Positions 29,885-41,313 of a stretch of DNA of 64,000 bases are shown here, one piece after another (position 1 is the stretch's first letter; each line of letters begins with the position of its first letter). The notes under the pieces were generated by a model that saw only the letters and a program-made list of their open reading frames with translations, did not search any database and had not been told where the DNA came from. This DNA comes from Methylocystis sp. L43 (GTDB lineage Bacteria; Pseudomonadota; Alphaproteobacteria; Rhizobiales; Beijerinckiaceae): positions 124,001-188,000 of the forward strand of contig NZ_JADNRA010000032.1 of assembly GCF_015709525.1 (NCBI RefSeq), given 5' to 3'. The position numbers and the translations under genes were made by a program.

Positions 29885-31015
29885 ATGCGTGTCGGCGCGC
29901 CGAAAGAAACCAAGGACAATGAATATCGCGTCGGCCTGACGCCGTCTTCGGTCGCCGAGCTTGCCCATGCGGGACATGAAGTCTTCATCGAGCGCGGGGC
30001 AGGCGAGGGCGCGGATCTATCGGACGCAGATTACGCCGCCGCGGGCGCGAAGCTCGTCGATGGTCCTGAAGCGCTCTTCGCCGCAGCGCAATTGATCGTA
30101 AAGGTGAAGGAGCCGCAGCGGCGCGAGATTGCTTACTTGCGGCCGGACCATGTGCTCTTCACCTATTTCCATCTCGCCGCGGACGCTGAACTCACGCGCG
30201 AACTCATGGCGAGCGGCGCCCATTGCATCGCCTATGAGACGGTCACGGCGCCCGGCGGCGGATTGCCGCTGCTCGCGCCGATGTCGGAAATCGCCGGCCG
30301 GCTCGCCCCCCAAATCGGGGCGCATTTTCTGGAAAAGCAGGCGGGCGGCCGCGGCGTTCTGCTCGCGGGCGCGCCCGGCGTGCCGCCAGCTGACGTTCTC
30401 GTTCTCGGCGCCGGCAGCGTCGGCGCGCAGGCGACGGCGATTGCGCTCGGCATGGGCGCGAGCGTGCTTGTCGCCGACCGCAACCCCGACGCGCTGCGGC
30501 GTCTCGAAACGCGTTTCGGTTTCGCGGCGCGCACCATTTATTCGACCCGCGCCGCCATCGCCGAATCGGTGAAGCGCGCCGATCTCGTCATCTGCGCGGC
30601 GCTCGCGCCAGGCGCCAAGGCGCCGATCCTGATCACGCGGGACATGCTGTCGACGATGAAGCGCGGCGCCGTGATCGTCGATGTCGCGATCGATCAGGGC
30701 GGCAGCTGCGAGACGTCACGGCCGACGAGCCATTCTGACCCGACCTATGTCGTTGACGGGGTCGTGCATTATTGCGTCACCAACATGCCCGGAGTCACGC
30801 CGCGCACGGCGACGTTCGCGCTCAACAACGCCACATTGCCCTTCGTGCTGGCGCTCGCCAACAAGGGCTGGCGTCGCGCCATCGAGGACGACCCGCATCT
30901 TCGCGCGGGGCTGGAAATTTCCGCCGGGCGCATCCTTTCGCCGCCGGTGGCCGCCGCGCATGGTCTGCCGCTCTCGCCGCAGCTCGTGGCGCTGGACAGC
31001 GCCGGCGCCGCATAG
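29885..31015 (+). CDS. ald: Alanine dehydrogenase
   Basis: 376 residues. The N-terminus MRVGAPKETKDNEYRVGLTP is diagnostic of the family. The substrate Lys is in LIVKVKEP and the catalytic His in FTYFHLAAD. The NAD-binding fold is VLGAGSVGAQATAIALGMGA. It interconverts L-alanine and pyruvate plus ammonia. I chose ATG 29885, with GGAGCCGGAA upstream, over the TTG four codons earlier. Confidence 0.94.
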   Translation: MRVGAPKETKDNEYRVGLTPSSVAELAHAGHEVFIERGAGEGADLSDADYAAAGAKLVDGPEALFAAAQLIVKVKEPQRREIAYLRPDHVLFTYFHLAADAELTRELMASGAHCIAYETVTAPGGGLPLLAPMSEIAGRLAPQIGAHFLEKQAGGRGVLLAGAPGVPPADVLVLGAGSVGAQATAIALGMGASVLVADRNPDALRRLETRFGFAARTIYSTRAAIAESVKRADLVICAALAPGAKAPILITRDMLSTMKRGAVIVDVAIDQGGSCETSRPTSHSDPTYVVDGVVHYCVTNMPGVTPRTATFALNNATLPFVLALANKGWRRAIEDDPHLRAGLEISAGRILSPPVAAAHGLPLSPQLVALDSAGAA

Positions 31016-31262
31016 CATCCTGCTGAATGATGTGAGCCATTCCGGTCCGTGCGACCTTTTCGCACAATCGACCCTGGAGAGCGCTCGCTCAGGGGGGCAA
31101 TTCGGCATTGCTTTGTAATAATTGGAGCTTATGTCGCCGGGCGCGTCGTCTCGCGCCAGGGCGGCAGAGCTTTTCTCATCAGCCCGCAATTGTTAGACCA
31201 GAGCGACGCGGCGGTTGCGGCGCGGCGCCCCGCATCATTCGAAAAACAGACAGGTTTAGGGC

Positions 31263-33305
31263 ATGAGCGCGAACCAGGACCAGGATCCCGCCGCCGACCG
31301 GAAGCCAGGGGCCACGGCGAAAAAGGTCTCCGCGCTCGGTAAGTCCGAACCGCCGGTGAAGCCGCCCCGCGAGGCCGAGAAAAAGGCGGATAAGAAGGCC
31401 AAGAAAAAGGCCGAGAAAAAGACCTCGGCGAAAAAGCCTTCCGCGTCCAGCGCTTCGAGGCGAAAGGCCGCGCCCGCGGCGCGTAACGGCGCAGAGGCGC
31501 CCGCGCCGCGGCCCAATCCCAATATCGAGAAATTCGTCCAGCTCGACATCGAAGCGATCGCCGACAATATGGCGCAGCTCGTGGACCAGGGCCGTAAGGC
31601 GTTGGCAGCGGCGATTGGCGGCGTCAATCCCGATGAGGCGCGCAGCGAACTCGCCGCCAACGTCGCCGACGCCACCAAGACTCTCGGCGCCGTCGCCGAA
31701 TATTGGCTGTCGAAGCCAGATCGCGCCGCCGTCGCCCAGGCCGATCTTTACAAGGGGTTGAGCGAAATCTGGCGGCAGACGCTTCGCCGTTATGGCGGGG
31801 AGGATGTGGCCCCGATCGTTCCCTCCGACCGCTCCGATAAGCGCTTCTCCGGGCCCGAATGGAACGAGAACCCCTTCTTCGACTGGCTGCGGCAATCCTA
31901 TCTGCTCGCGTCGCGCTGGGCAGGCGACATGGTCGAGAGCGCCGAGGGTCTCGACCCGCAGACAAAGGCCAGGGCGGTCTTTTATACGCGGCTGATCTCC
32001 AGCGCGATCTCGCCATCCAATTTCGTGCCGACCAATCCCGAGCTGTTGCGCGCCACGATGGACGCCAAGGGCGAGAATCTGGTCCGCGGCTTGAAGATGC
32101 TCGCGGAAGACATTTCCGCGGGCGGCGGCGTGTTGAAGATCCGCCAGAGCGCGGACCAGAAATTCGAACTGGGCGTCGATATGGCGAATACGCCCGGCAA
32201 GGTGATCTGGCGCAATGACGTGATGGAGCTCATTCAATATGAGCCCGCGACGGCGGAGGTCTATGCGCGGCCGCTGCTCATTACGCCGCCCTGGATCAAC
32301 AAATTCTATGTGCTCGATCTCAACCCCGAGAAAAGTTTCGTGCGCTGGGCCGTTGAGCAGGGCTTCACGGTCTTCATCATCTCCTGGGTCAATCCCGACG
32401 AGACCAAGGCCACGAAGGGCTTCGAGGCCTATATGCACGAGGGCGTGCTGACCGCGCTCGACGTGATCGAGAAGGCGACGGGCGAACGCAAGGTCACGGC
32501 GGCGGGCTATTGCGTTGGCGGCACGCTGCTCGCGCTGACGCTCGCCTATATGGCGGCGACCGGCGATGATCGCATCGACAGCGTCACCCTGTTTGCGACG
32601 CAGGTCGATTTTTCGGATGCTGGCGATCTACAGATCTTCGTCGACGAGGCGCGGCTCGCGGCGCTCGACGAAAGCATGGCGCGCACCGGCTATCTCGAAG
32701 GCTACAAGATGGCTAACGCCTTCAATATGCTGCGGCCGAACGAACTCATCTGGAATTATGTCGTCAACAATTACATGAAGGGGGTCGAGCCCGCCGCTTT
32801 CGATCTCTTGTATTGGAATTCCGATTCGACGCGCATTCCGCGGGCCAATCACTCCTTCTACCTGCGCAGCTGCTATCTCGAAAATCGTCTCGCCCGCGGC
32901 GAGATGGTTATCGATGACGTTCGGCTCAATCTGCGTCAGGTGAAGGCGCCGGTCTTTGAGATTGCGACCAAGGAGGATCATATCGCGCCGGCGCAATCCG
33001 TGTTTCGCGGCGCGAGGTTTTTCGGCGGCGACGTGACCTTCGTGCTCGGCGGATCCGGCCATATCGCGGGGATCATCAACCCGCCCTCCAAAGACAAATA
33101 TCAATATTGGACCGGCGGCCCGCCGAAGGGCGTTTTCGAGGATTGGATCAAGAACGCGAAGGAAACGAAGGGCTCCTGGTGGCCGCACTGGCTGGCCTGG
33201 GTGACGGCGCAGGCGCCCAAAAAAGTCCCCGCGCGCCAGCCTGGCGGCGGCAAGCTCAAGATCATCTGCGACGCGCCTGGCGAATATGTGCGGGTGAGGG
33301 GATAG
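31263..33305 (+). CDS. phaC: Class I poly(3-hydroxyalkanoate) synthase
   Basis: 680 residues. It polymerises 3-hydroxyacyl-CoA, mainly hydroxybutyryl-CoA, at the granule surface. The lipase-like box GYCVGG holds the nucleophile Cys417; Asp572 (KEDHIAP) and His600 (GGSGHIAG) complete the triad. The N-terminal 80 residues are an extra Lys/Ala-rich tail beyond the usual length of about 590-600. The start ATG 31263 follows a weak ribosome site. No phaAB or phasin gene is adjacent. Confidence 0.95.
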   Translation: MSANQDQDPAADRKPGATAKKVSALGKSEPPVKPPREAEKKADKKAKKKAEKKTSAKKPSASSASRRKAAPAARNGAEAPAPRPNPNIEKFVQLDIEAIADNMAQLVDQGRKALAAAIGGVNPDEARSELAANVADATKTLGAVAEYWLSKPDRAAVAQADLYKGLSEIWRQTLRRYGGEDVAPIVPSDRSDKRFSGPEWNENPFFDWLRQSYLLASRWAGDMVESAEGLDPQTKARAVFYTRLISSAISPSNFVPTNPELLRATMDAKGENLVRGLKMLAEDISAGGGVLKIRQSADQKFELGVDMANTPGKVIWRNDVMELIQYEPATAEVYARPLLITPPWINKFYVLDLNPEKSFVRWAVEQGFTVFIISWVNPDETKATKGFEAYMHEGVLTALDVIEKATGERKVTAAGYCVGGTLLALTLAYMAATGDDRIDSVTLFATQVDFSDAGDLQIFVDEARLAALDESMARTGYLEGYKMANAFNMLRPNELIWNYVVNNYMKGVEPAAFDLLYWNSDSTRIPRANHSFYLRSCYLENRLARGEMVIDDVRLNLRQVKAPVFEIATKEDHIAPAQSVFRGARFFGGDVTFVLGGSGHIAGIINPPSKDKYQYWTGGPPKGVFEDWIKNAKETKGSWWPHWLAWVTAQAPKKVPARQPGGGKLKIICDAPGEYVRVRG

Positions 33306-33402
33306 GCAGGCTGAATTCGGCTGGGTCGCGGCGCGAGACGTGGCGCCGCGGCTCAGATCTTTAGCGCGCGAAGCCGCGGACAACCCGATCCGGGCTTGGG
33401 CC

Positions 33403-34497
33403 TTATCCGGGAAGAACCCCGATTCGCTCCAAGAACCAGTAGACGCCCGCAATCGCAATCAGCGCCGAGGCCACGTAGACGAGCTTTTCGCTGCGCTTGC
33501 CGCCTGTCTGCTTGTCGATCAGGAACAGGATCGGCATCACCGCGAAAACAATGGCGATCTGGCCGAGTTCGACGCCGATGTTGAAAGCGGCGAGCGCGGG
33601 CACGACCCCGCCTTGCGGCACGCCCATCTCGGTCAGCGCCGAGGCGAAGCCGAAGCCATGGATGAAGCCGAAGAGGAAGGTGTTGCGCCAACGGTTGTCG
33701 ACGTCGCGCGAGAAATAATTCTCCACCGCGACGAAAACGATCGAGGCGGCGATCAGCGCTTCGACCAATGTCGAGGGAAGCGTGAAGATATTGAGCGCCG
33801 CGAGCGACAGCGTGATCGAGTGCGAAATGGTGAAGGCGGTGACGATCTTCACGACCGGCCAGATGCGGGTCGCCCACAGAATGAGGGCGAAGAGGAAGCA
33901 CAGATGATCGTAGCCGGTGACGATGTGTTCGACGCCGGCTTTGAGAAACTTCCACATCAGCTGTGCGGTGGTCTCCATCGGCTTTGACAGATCGAGCGGC
34001 GGATCGTCGGGGTAGAGCATGGTCTGGCCGGCGTTTTCGCTTCCCTCGAGCGTGACGAGATGCTTCCCCTTTGCGCCTTGCGCGGCGAGGAGCTTGGTCG
34101 CGTCATAGAAGAGCGTTCCGGTCGTTCCGCCGCAGTCGAAGCGCACGACGATCAGCGCGCTGTCCTGGTTGGTGGGGTCTTCGCCGGATTTTTCGACATT
34201 GGCGATGCAGGCGCGGCCTGTCGCATCGCGCATCGCGACGCGTTTTTGGACAAATTTGCCGATTTCCGCTTCGAGCGCGCCGGGGGCCGAGAGGTCGACG
34301 CTGGCGCGTTCGCTCATCGAGTCCTGAAACATGCGCTCAAGATCGGTGGCGAGAAAGCCGACCTCGACGGCATAGGTTCGATTGTCCTTGGGAAGGATTT
34401 TGCCTGTCGAAATATCGGGCGTATGCGCCATGGCCGGAGCCGCGAGACCGACGCAAAACAAGATTACGGCGGCGACTATCTTGAAAACCCCGGTCAT
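33403..34497 (-). CDS. HupE/UreJ-family membrane protein
   Basis: 364 residues. A signal peptide (AAVILFCVGLAAPAMAH) leads into a periplasmic domain of about 170 residues, then six or so membrane helices with the HupE/UreJ-type motifs GYDHLCFLFALILW, TISHSITLS and FGFIHGFGFASALTEMG. Short HupE/UreJ proteins are linked to nickel transport for hydrogenase or urease; this longer form is of uncertain function. No hydrogenase or urease genes are in the window. ATG 34497 is chosen for its GGGGGAG site. Confidence 0.78.
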   Translation of the reverse strand: MTGVFKIVAAVILFCVGLAAPAMAHTPDISTGKILPKDNRTYAVEVGFLATDLERMFQDSMSERASVDLSAPGALEAEIGKFVQKRVAMRDATGRACIANVEKSGEDPTNQDSALIVVRFDCGGTTGTLFYDATKLLAAQGAKGKHLVTLEGSENAGQTMLYPDDPPLDLSKPMETTAQLMWKFLKAGVEHIVTGYDHLCFLFALILWATRIWPVVKIVTAFTISHSITLSLAALNIFTLPSTLVEALIAASIVFVAVENYFSRDVDNRWRNTFLFGFIHGFGFASALTEMGVPQGGVVPALAAFNIGVELGQIAIVFAVMPILFLIDKQTGGKRSEKLVYVASALIAIAGVYWFLERIGVLPG

Positions 34498-34754
34498 ACG
34501 CGCTCCCCCTGTCGTGGCCGCGCAACATGCCAAACGCGGCTGCGGCCGACAAGACAGCTGAAGCGGGAGCTTTTGATCGGCGCCGCCTTTCAAAATCAGG
34601 GAGGCTGCGACGTCTCCGAGAACTGCCAGCCGGACGCCGCACGGGTCCAAGTCGGCGGCCCAAGCGCGGGCGCCGGGCCGGGTCACTGTCGGCCTCACTC
34701 TTGGCGAATTACGCCCCGGTTGTCAGCGGGGGCGCCCGGCGCACGCCGGACGCT

Positions 34755-35408
34755 TCACATGACGCCGCCATTTCCCGCGGGCGTCGTATCGAAGGGCTTT
34801 CTTTCAGCTTGTTTCATGACGGATGCGGCGCGCGGCGTCGCCAAAGCGGTTTCGGTCTGGAGCGGGTTTTCACGCTTGGCGCCGGCCATGCCTTCCGGAC
34901 GCTGCGCCGAATCGTCTGTGGGCTTGTCGGTCGACCATTCTTCACCAGCGGGCAGCAGCGCCGCGAACGCCGCGCTCGCGCCCACGCCAAGAATCGCCGT
35001 CAGGAAAGGCTTCTCTCGAACGAATGAGAGAACGCCTCCGCTCTCCGCAGCGCGGCGATCGCTCGCCCAGTTTGGGCGTGAGCTTCGCCGCCATCGGGCT
35101 CTTTCCCAGGCGACGGGCCGACGCCGGCTGCTCAAGGCGCGTCCGGCCTCGCGTTCGGAACGGAAAAACATGCTTTTGACCAAAAGTCCCGCCGCCGCAA
35201 GGGCCCCCAACGCAACCGGCGCCGGATGTTCGCGCAGAGTTTGCCCGGCGCCTCGCGCAAAGCCGACGATCGACGCCTGTCCCCGCTCTTTCAGCCTATG
35301 CAAAATATTGGAAGGAGACACGCTGCTGCGAAGCTCCTCAATCGATTCCGCAAGCTGCGCGCGGATCACATCCGCTTCAGTCTCAAGCTGCTCGGCGCGT
35401 TGCGTCAT
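34755..35408 (-). CDS. DUF3618-domain membrane-associated protein
   Basis: 217 residues. The N-terminal 50 residues (LETEADVIRAQLAESIEELRSSVSP) match DUF3618, a helical segment often found next to DUF1469 holin-like proteins. Two short hydrophobic stretches follow (APVALGALAAAGLLV and AILGVGASAAFAALLPAG), with an Arg-rich linker between. The start overlaps the end of the DUF1469 gene by 26 bases. Such gene pairs are thought to act at the cell envelope, but the role is unproven. Confidence 0.7.
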   Translation of the reverse strand: MTQRAEQLETEADVIRAQLAESIEELRSSVSPSNILHRLKERGQASIVGFARGAGQTLREHPAPVALGALAAAGLLVKSMFFRSEREAGRALSSRRRPVAWERARWRRSSRPNWASDRRAAESGGVLSFVREKPFLTAILGVGASAAFAALLPAGEEWSTDKPTDDSAQRPEGMAGAKRENPLQTETALATPRAASVMKQAERKPFDTTPAGNGGVM

Positions 35409-35799
35409 TGTTCATCCCCATCTGTTCTCTCGCCATGGCCACGTCGCGAGAGATCTCATCGAGAGTTTTCCGCGGCTTCAACTGGGACAGTTTCATGCGT
35501 CGGCGACCGATGACGGTCAGAACGATTCCGATGATGAGGGCGCCGCCGCCGACGAGGGCGAGCGCCCAATAGGTCCGTAGACCCGCGGCCATCAAAGCGT
35601 CGGCTCCCGCCTCAAGCAGCAGCACGAGCCCCGGAATAAGCAGCGCGGCGCCCGCGATAAGCATTTTGACGCCGCCGGAGAGGGCGTCGAGATTCTCGCT
35701 CATTTCGACGCGAGCGAGCTCCGCTTCCTTGCGCAACAGCGTCGAAGCTTGGCGCACAACGTCGGCGGCGGCCTCGGTGATCGTGCGAGAGTTTTGCAT
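35383..35799 (-). CDS. Phage-holin-like DUF1469 (YqjE) membrane protein
   Basis: 138 residues. A helical N-terminus (ADVVRQASTLLRKEAELARVEMSENL) is followed by two hydrophobic helices (GGVKMLIAGAALLIPGLVLLLEAGADAL and TYWALALVGGGALIIGIVLTVIG), the standard YqjE layout. Despite the family name there is no phage context. I chose ATG 35799, because the upstream extension is Arg/Trp-rich and unlike the family. It overlaps the DUF3618 gene and is likely in an operon with it. Confidence 0.78.
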   Translation of the reverse strand: MQNSRTITEAAADVVRQASTLLRKEAELARVEMSENLDALSGGVKMLIAGAALLIPGLVLLLEAGADALMAAGLRTYWALALVGGGALIIGIVLTVIGRRRMKLSQLKPRKTLDEISRDVAMAREQMGMNNDATRRAA

Positions 35800-36028
35800 T
35801 TTCCGGTTCTCCCACCGAGCGATTTGGCGACGAAGCGCCAGGAAGTCGGCGTCACGGCCGCCATGGCGCACCCCTTCCCATTTTCTCCTCGGTCGAACCT
35901 CCCAATCCAAGGGTTGTTCCAACCCGACTCGTCATCATTCGGCCCTTGGAACGGATTGCGGTCGAACGTCGCCGAGCTTGTGCGCGCCGACTCTGCGGCG
36001 CGCATGACGATTTCTGAGCCTGTAGGAT

Positions 36029-36113
36029 TGGTGGGGGAAGTAGGACTCGAACCTACGAAGGCTTAGCCAGCGGATTTACAGTCCGCCCCCTTTGCCGCTC
36101 GGGACATTCCCCC
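36029..36113 (-). tRNA. tRNA-Tyr (anticodon GTA)
   Basis: Acceptor stem GGGGGAA pairs with TTCCCCC; the anticodon loop CTGTAAA gives anticodon GTA. A long variable arm is present as in bacterial tRNA-Tyr, the T-arm reads GGTTCGAGTCC, and CCA is encoded (36029-36031). Confidence 0.95.
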
Positions 36114-36304
36114 ATCGTCTCGCAAAGAGACGGCGGCCGCGTTGAGCGCGGCCGATGCAGCGGCATATGCGGCCCTTGCCGCTCGGTGTCAACCTTTAAA
36201 CTCCCCGGCAGCCCCGGGTGACGCTGCGCCCGCTGAGCGCCGAGATCGTGCCGCTACTGGGACGCAAGAACTCGAGCAGAGGCATTCCGCCGCGGGCGCA
36301 GCGC

Positions 36305-36703
36305 TCAAGCTGGCGAATCGGCGGCCGCCGCGCCGGCGGCCAGATGGGCCAGTTCGACGTCGGAGAAAAGCCGCGAACGCGTCAGGAATCGCAGCCCCGT
36401 GCCATTGTCGAGCGAGAACATGCCGCCTTGGCCCGGCACCACGTCGATGACGAGCTGCGTGTGTTTCCAATAATCGAATTGCGCCGCGCCGATGTAGAAC
36501 GGCGCGCCGCCGATCTCGCCGAGCAGAATGTCGCCGTCGCCGACGAGAAATTCCCCTTGCGGATAGCACATCGGCGCCGAGCCGTCGCAGCAGCCGCCCG
36601 ACTGGTGGAAGAGGACCGGGCCATGTTCACCGCGCAGCCGCGCGATGAGATCCAGCGCCGCCTGCGTGGCGATGACTCTTGCCGGTTTGACTGTCGTCGC
36701 CAT
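36305..36703 (-). CDS. DUF779 family protein
   Basis: 132 residues. The conserved Cys-rich motif FHQSGGCCDGSAPMCYPQGEF near residues 32-52 defines DUF779; a later DVVPGQGGMFSLDNGTGLRFLTRSR is also typical. The Cys cluster suggests metal or redox chemistry. It lies 56 bases downstream of an aldehyde dehydrogenase gene, the usual neighbour of this family, so a role with that enzyme is likely but unknown in detail. Confidence 0.8.
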   Translation of the reverse strand: MATTVKPARVIATQAALDLIARLRGEHGPVLFHQSGGCCDGSAPMCYPQGEFLVGDGDILLGEIGGAPFYIGAAQFDYWKHTQLVIDVVPGQGGMFSLDNGTGLRFLTRSRLFSDVELAHLAAGAAAADSPA

Positions 36704-36759
36704 CGTCCCCTCTCTATCCTCCCCCACTCCTCTTCCGCGAAGCGGGGAGAGCTGGGCGG

Positions 36760-38277
<1,518 letters not shown>

Positions 38278-38387
38278 GGGGCGTTCCTCGCGTTGCCGCA
38301 GCGGCGGCTTTTTCTTTGAGAAGGTAGTTGGAGCGCGGCGTTACGCCAAGTGCCCAGCGCCCTGCGCCACGCCCGAGCCGGGTTGTC

Positions 38388-39017
38388 TCACTCGAGACAC
38401 GCCTTCGCCAGCGCCTGGAACGCGCGGGCGCGGTGCGACAGCGCCTGTGAGCCGTCGCCGGGCAGGGCATGTTTTTCCGCCGACATCATCTCGCCGAAGG
38501 TCTTGTCGAGCCCGTCGGGCCGAAAGATCGGATCATAGCCGAAGCCCTTCTCGCCCTTGGGCGGAAAGACCAGAACGCCGTCGACGCGGCCCTCGAACTG
38601 CTCGATATGCCCGTCGGGCCAGACGACGGCGAGCGCGCAGGTGAAATGCGCGCGATGGGGCGGCTTGGCGCCGCGCGCCTCGAGTTCGCGTTCGACGCGG
38701 GCGCAGGCGGCCTTGAAGTCGCGGTCCTCCCCCGCCCAGCGCGCCGAATAGACGCCGGGGGCGCCGTCAAGCGCGTCGACGCAAAGACCGGAGTCGTCGG
38801 CAAAAGCGGGCAGGCCTGAGGCCATCGCGGCGGCGCGCGCCTTTAGCAGCGCATTGCCGACGAAGGTCTGTTCGGTCTCCTCAGGCTCTTCGAGGCCGAG
38901 TTCTCCCGCGGAAACCGCCTCGACGCCATGCGGCTCGAGCAATTGCCTGAGTTCCCAAAGTTTCCCGGGATTATGCGTGGCGATGACGAGCTTGCCGGCG
39001 ATTTTGCGCGGATCCAT
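38388..39017 (-). CDS. rdgB: XTP/dITP pyrophosphatase (RdgB/HAM1)
   Basis: 209 residues. The nucleotide motif [14 protein letters not shown] is at the N-terminus, [12 protein letters not shown] in the middle, and [18 protein letters not shown] near residue 150. It removes non-canonical purine triphosphates from the pool. ATG 39017 has GGGAGA upstream and gives the family length; the longer frame adds only an Arg-rich stretch. In many alphaproteobacteria it follows rph, which is not seen here. Confidence 0.94.
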   Translation of the reverse strand: MDPRKIAGKLVIATHNPGKLWELRQLLEPHGVEAVSAGELGLEEPEETEQTFVGNALLKARAAAMASGLPAFADDSGLCVDALDGAPGVYSARWAGEDRDFKAACARVERELEARGAKPPHRAHFTCALAVVWPDGHIEQFEGRVDGVLVFPPKGEKGFGYDPIFRPDGLDKTFGEMMSAEKHALPGDGSQALSHRARAFQALAKACLE

Positions 39018-39297
39018 CAGATTTTCTCCCGCCGCGCGGCTCCCGGTGCGCCGGCGGGGCGTCGCCATGGCGCTGACATCTCGATAACTTGCAGCGATTC
39101 GCCGTCAAATCGCCAGGATCGCCCTCAGGGGGTCTTGGTCGAAGGGTCGGAAGGCGCTACAAAGTTACATCCTGGCGCGGTTAACCCCGCCTTTACTATG
39201 CTTGGCAACGATTGAGGAGCCGCCGAGACGGTTCCGGACGCGCCAAGCCTGACGCGGCGACTTCGCCGCTCGATTATCCCGGAATGCAAGGGACGAA

Positions 39298-40800
39298 ATG
39301 ACCTCGACCATTCTCATTGCCGACGACGATCCCGTTCAGCGTCGTCTGCTGGAAGCTATGACGCGGCGATTTGGTTACGAGACCGAGACCGTTGAAAGCG
39401 GCGAACAGGCGATTGCGCGGCTGACGCAGCCTGGCGCCAAGGCCATAGCGCTGCTCATTCTGGACCTCGTCATGCCTGACCTCGACGGCATGGGCGTGCT
39501 CACCCGGATGCGCGACATGAAACTCGCGACGCCGGTGATCGTGCAGACGGCGCATGGGTCGATCGAGGCGGTCATCTCCGCGATGCGCGCCGGCGCCCAT
39601 GACTTTGTGGTCAAGCCTGTCGGCGCCGAACGCCTGCAAATTTCCATCAAGAACGCGCTCTCCGCCGATGCGCTCGCCGACGAAGTGCGCCGCATCAGCC
39701 GCCGGGCGCAGGGCGCGCTGACCTTCAAGGACCTCGTCTCGCGCAGCGACGACATGGAGCGTGTGATCCGGCTCGGCCAGCGGGCGGCGCATTCCTCCAT
39801 TCCGGTGCTTCTCGAAGGCGAGTCGGGCGTCGGCAAGGAGATCGTGGCGCGCGCCATCCAGGGCGCGTCGGATCGCAAGGGCAAGCCCTTCGTCACCGTC
39901 AACTGCGGCGCGTTGCCGGCCAATCTCGTCGAATCGATTCTCTTTGGCCATGAGAAGGGCGCCTTCACCGGCGCCACCGAGAAGCACAGCGGCAAATTCG
40001 TTGAGGCGAACGGCGGGACGCTGTTTCTCGACGAGATCGGCGAGCTGCCGCTCGACATTCAGGTGAAGTTGCTGCGCGCGCTGCAGGAAGGCGAAATCGA
40101 TCCCGTCGGCGCCAAGCGCGCGATCCGAGTCGATATTCGACTGATCTCGGCGACCAATCAAAATCTCATCGATCTCGTCAAACGCGGGCTGTTTCGCGAG
40201 GACCTTTTCTATCGGCTCAACGTCTTCCCGATCAACATTCCGCCGCTGCGCGGTCGCCGCGAGGACGTCGCCGATCTCGCCAAGCGCTTTGCGGCGCGCT
40301 TCGCCGCCGAGGAAGGCCGCAATATCCGCCGCGTGACGCCGGAAGCGCTGTCGCTGCTGACGAGCTACGACTGGCCGGGCAACGTCCGCCAATTGGAGAA
40401 CGCCGTCTTTCGCGCCGTCGTGCTCGCCGACGGCGACGAGCTGACGGTCGCCGAATTTCCGCAGATCGCCGCCCATGTCCAAGGCTATGAAGTGCGCGTG
40501 CCGCCCGCGCCCGCGCCGGGCGCGCCGGGGATCGCGCCGCGCGAACGCGAGATCGTCCGCGTCGAAATTCGCGACCCGAATGCGATGTCGCTGCTTGGAT
40601 CGAACGGCGAAATGCGCACGCTCGAGGACATCGAGACCGCGACGATCCGCTTCGCCTTGACGCATTACCGCGGCCAGATGTCGGAAATTGCGCGACGACT
40701 TGGAATTGGCCGCTCGACGCTCTATCGGAAGATGAAGGAATACGGACTCGAGGAAGCATCAGAAAGCGAACCCGAGCCATCGGGAACGCTCGTCGCCTAG
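39298..40800 (+). CDS. Sigma-54-dependent response regulator (NtrC family)
   Basis: 500 residues with all three modules: a receiver domain with phospho-acceptor Asp56, an AAA+ domain with Walker A GESGVGKE (about 174-181) and the sigma-54 contact loop GAFTGA (221-226), and a C-terminal Fis-type helix-turn-helix (MSEIARRLGIGRSTLYRKMKEYG). A Pro/Ala-rich linker of about 40 residues precedes the last part. No histidine kinase is adjacent, so it is an orphan; the targets are unknown. Confidence 0.93.
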   Translation: MTSTILIADDDPVQRRLLEAMTRRFGYETETVESGEQAIARLTQPGAKAIALLILDLVMPDLDGMGVLTRMRDMKLATPVIVQTAHGSIEAVISAMRAGAHDFVVKPVGAERLQISIKNALSADALADEVRRISRRAQGALTFKDLVSRSDDMERVIRLGQRAAHSSIPVLLEGESGVGKEIVARAIQGASDRKGKPFVTVNCGALPANLVESILFGHEKGAFTGATEKHSGKFVEANGGTLFLDEIGELPLDIQVKLLRALQEGEIDPVGAKRAIRVDIRLISATNQNLIDLVKRGLFREDLFYRLNVFPINIPPLRGRREDVADLAKRFAARFAAEEGRNIRRVTPEALSLLTSYDWPGNVRQLENAVFRAVVLADGDELTVAEFPQIAAHVQGYEVRVPPAPAPGAPGIAPREREIVRVEIRDPNAMSLLGSNGEMRTLEDIETATIRFALTHYRGQMSEIARRLGIGRSTLYRKMKEYGLEEASESEPEPSGTLVA

Positions 40801-40836
40801 CCGGAGGCGCACGCTTACTTTCAGTGCGAGGGTTTC

Positions 40837-41313
40837 ATGACGCTGTTCGACATCGAAGCGACGACGATCGAGGGCCAGCCGAAGAAGCTTGCCGATTACG
40901 CCGGCAAGGTCATGCTGGTCGTCAATGTCGCGAGCCGGTGCGGCTTCACGCCGCAATACGCCGGGCTCGAAGCGCTTTACCGCAAATTCGCAGATCGGGG
41001 ATTTGTCGTCTTGGGCTTTCCCTGCAATCAGTTTGGCGCGCAGGAGCCGGGCTCCGACAAGGACATCGCGTCCTTCTGTTCGGCGAATTACGACGTCACC
41101 TTTCCACTGTTCGGCAAGATTGACGTCAATGGCGAGAACGCGCATCCGCTCTATCGCCTGCTCAAGCGCGAGGCGCCGGGAATTCTGGGTTCCGAAGCGA
41201 TCAAATGGAACTTCACGAAATTTCTTCTCGACCGCGAGGGGCATGTCGTGAAGCGTTACGCGCCGACCGACACGCCCGAGCAGATCGCGAAGGACGTCGA
41301 GGCGCTGCTGTGA
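40837..41313 (+). CDS. Glutathione peroxidase family protein
   Basis: 158 residues. The peroxidatic Cys35 is in NVASRCGFTPQYAGLE; the partner Gln and Trp are in GFPCNQFGAQEPG and IKWNFTKFLLD. It is the Cys form, not a selenoprotein. It reduces hydroperoxides, probably through thioredoxin rather than glutathione as in most bacterial members. The stop overlaps the next gene by four bases. Confidence 0.93.
   Translation: MTLFDIEATTIEGQPKKLADYAGKVMLVVNVASRCGFTPQYAGLEALYRKFADRGFVVLGFPCNQFGAQEPGSDKDIASFCSANYDVTFPLFGKIDVNGENAHPLYRLLKREAPGILGSEAIKWNFTKFLLDREGHVVKRYAPTDTPEQIAKDVEALL

Noticed and set aside
35383-35799. Prophage holin
   Set aside because: DUF1469 proteins are chromosomal envelope proteins; no phage genes are near.
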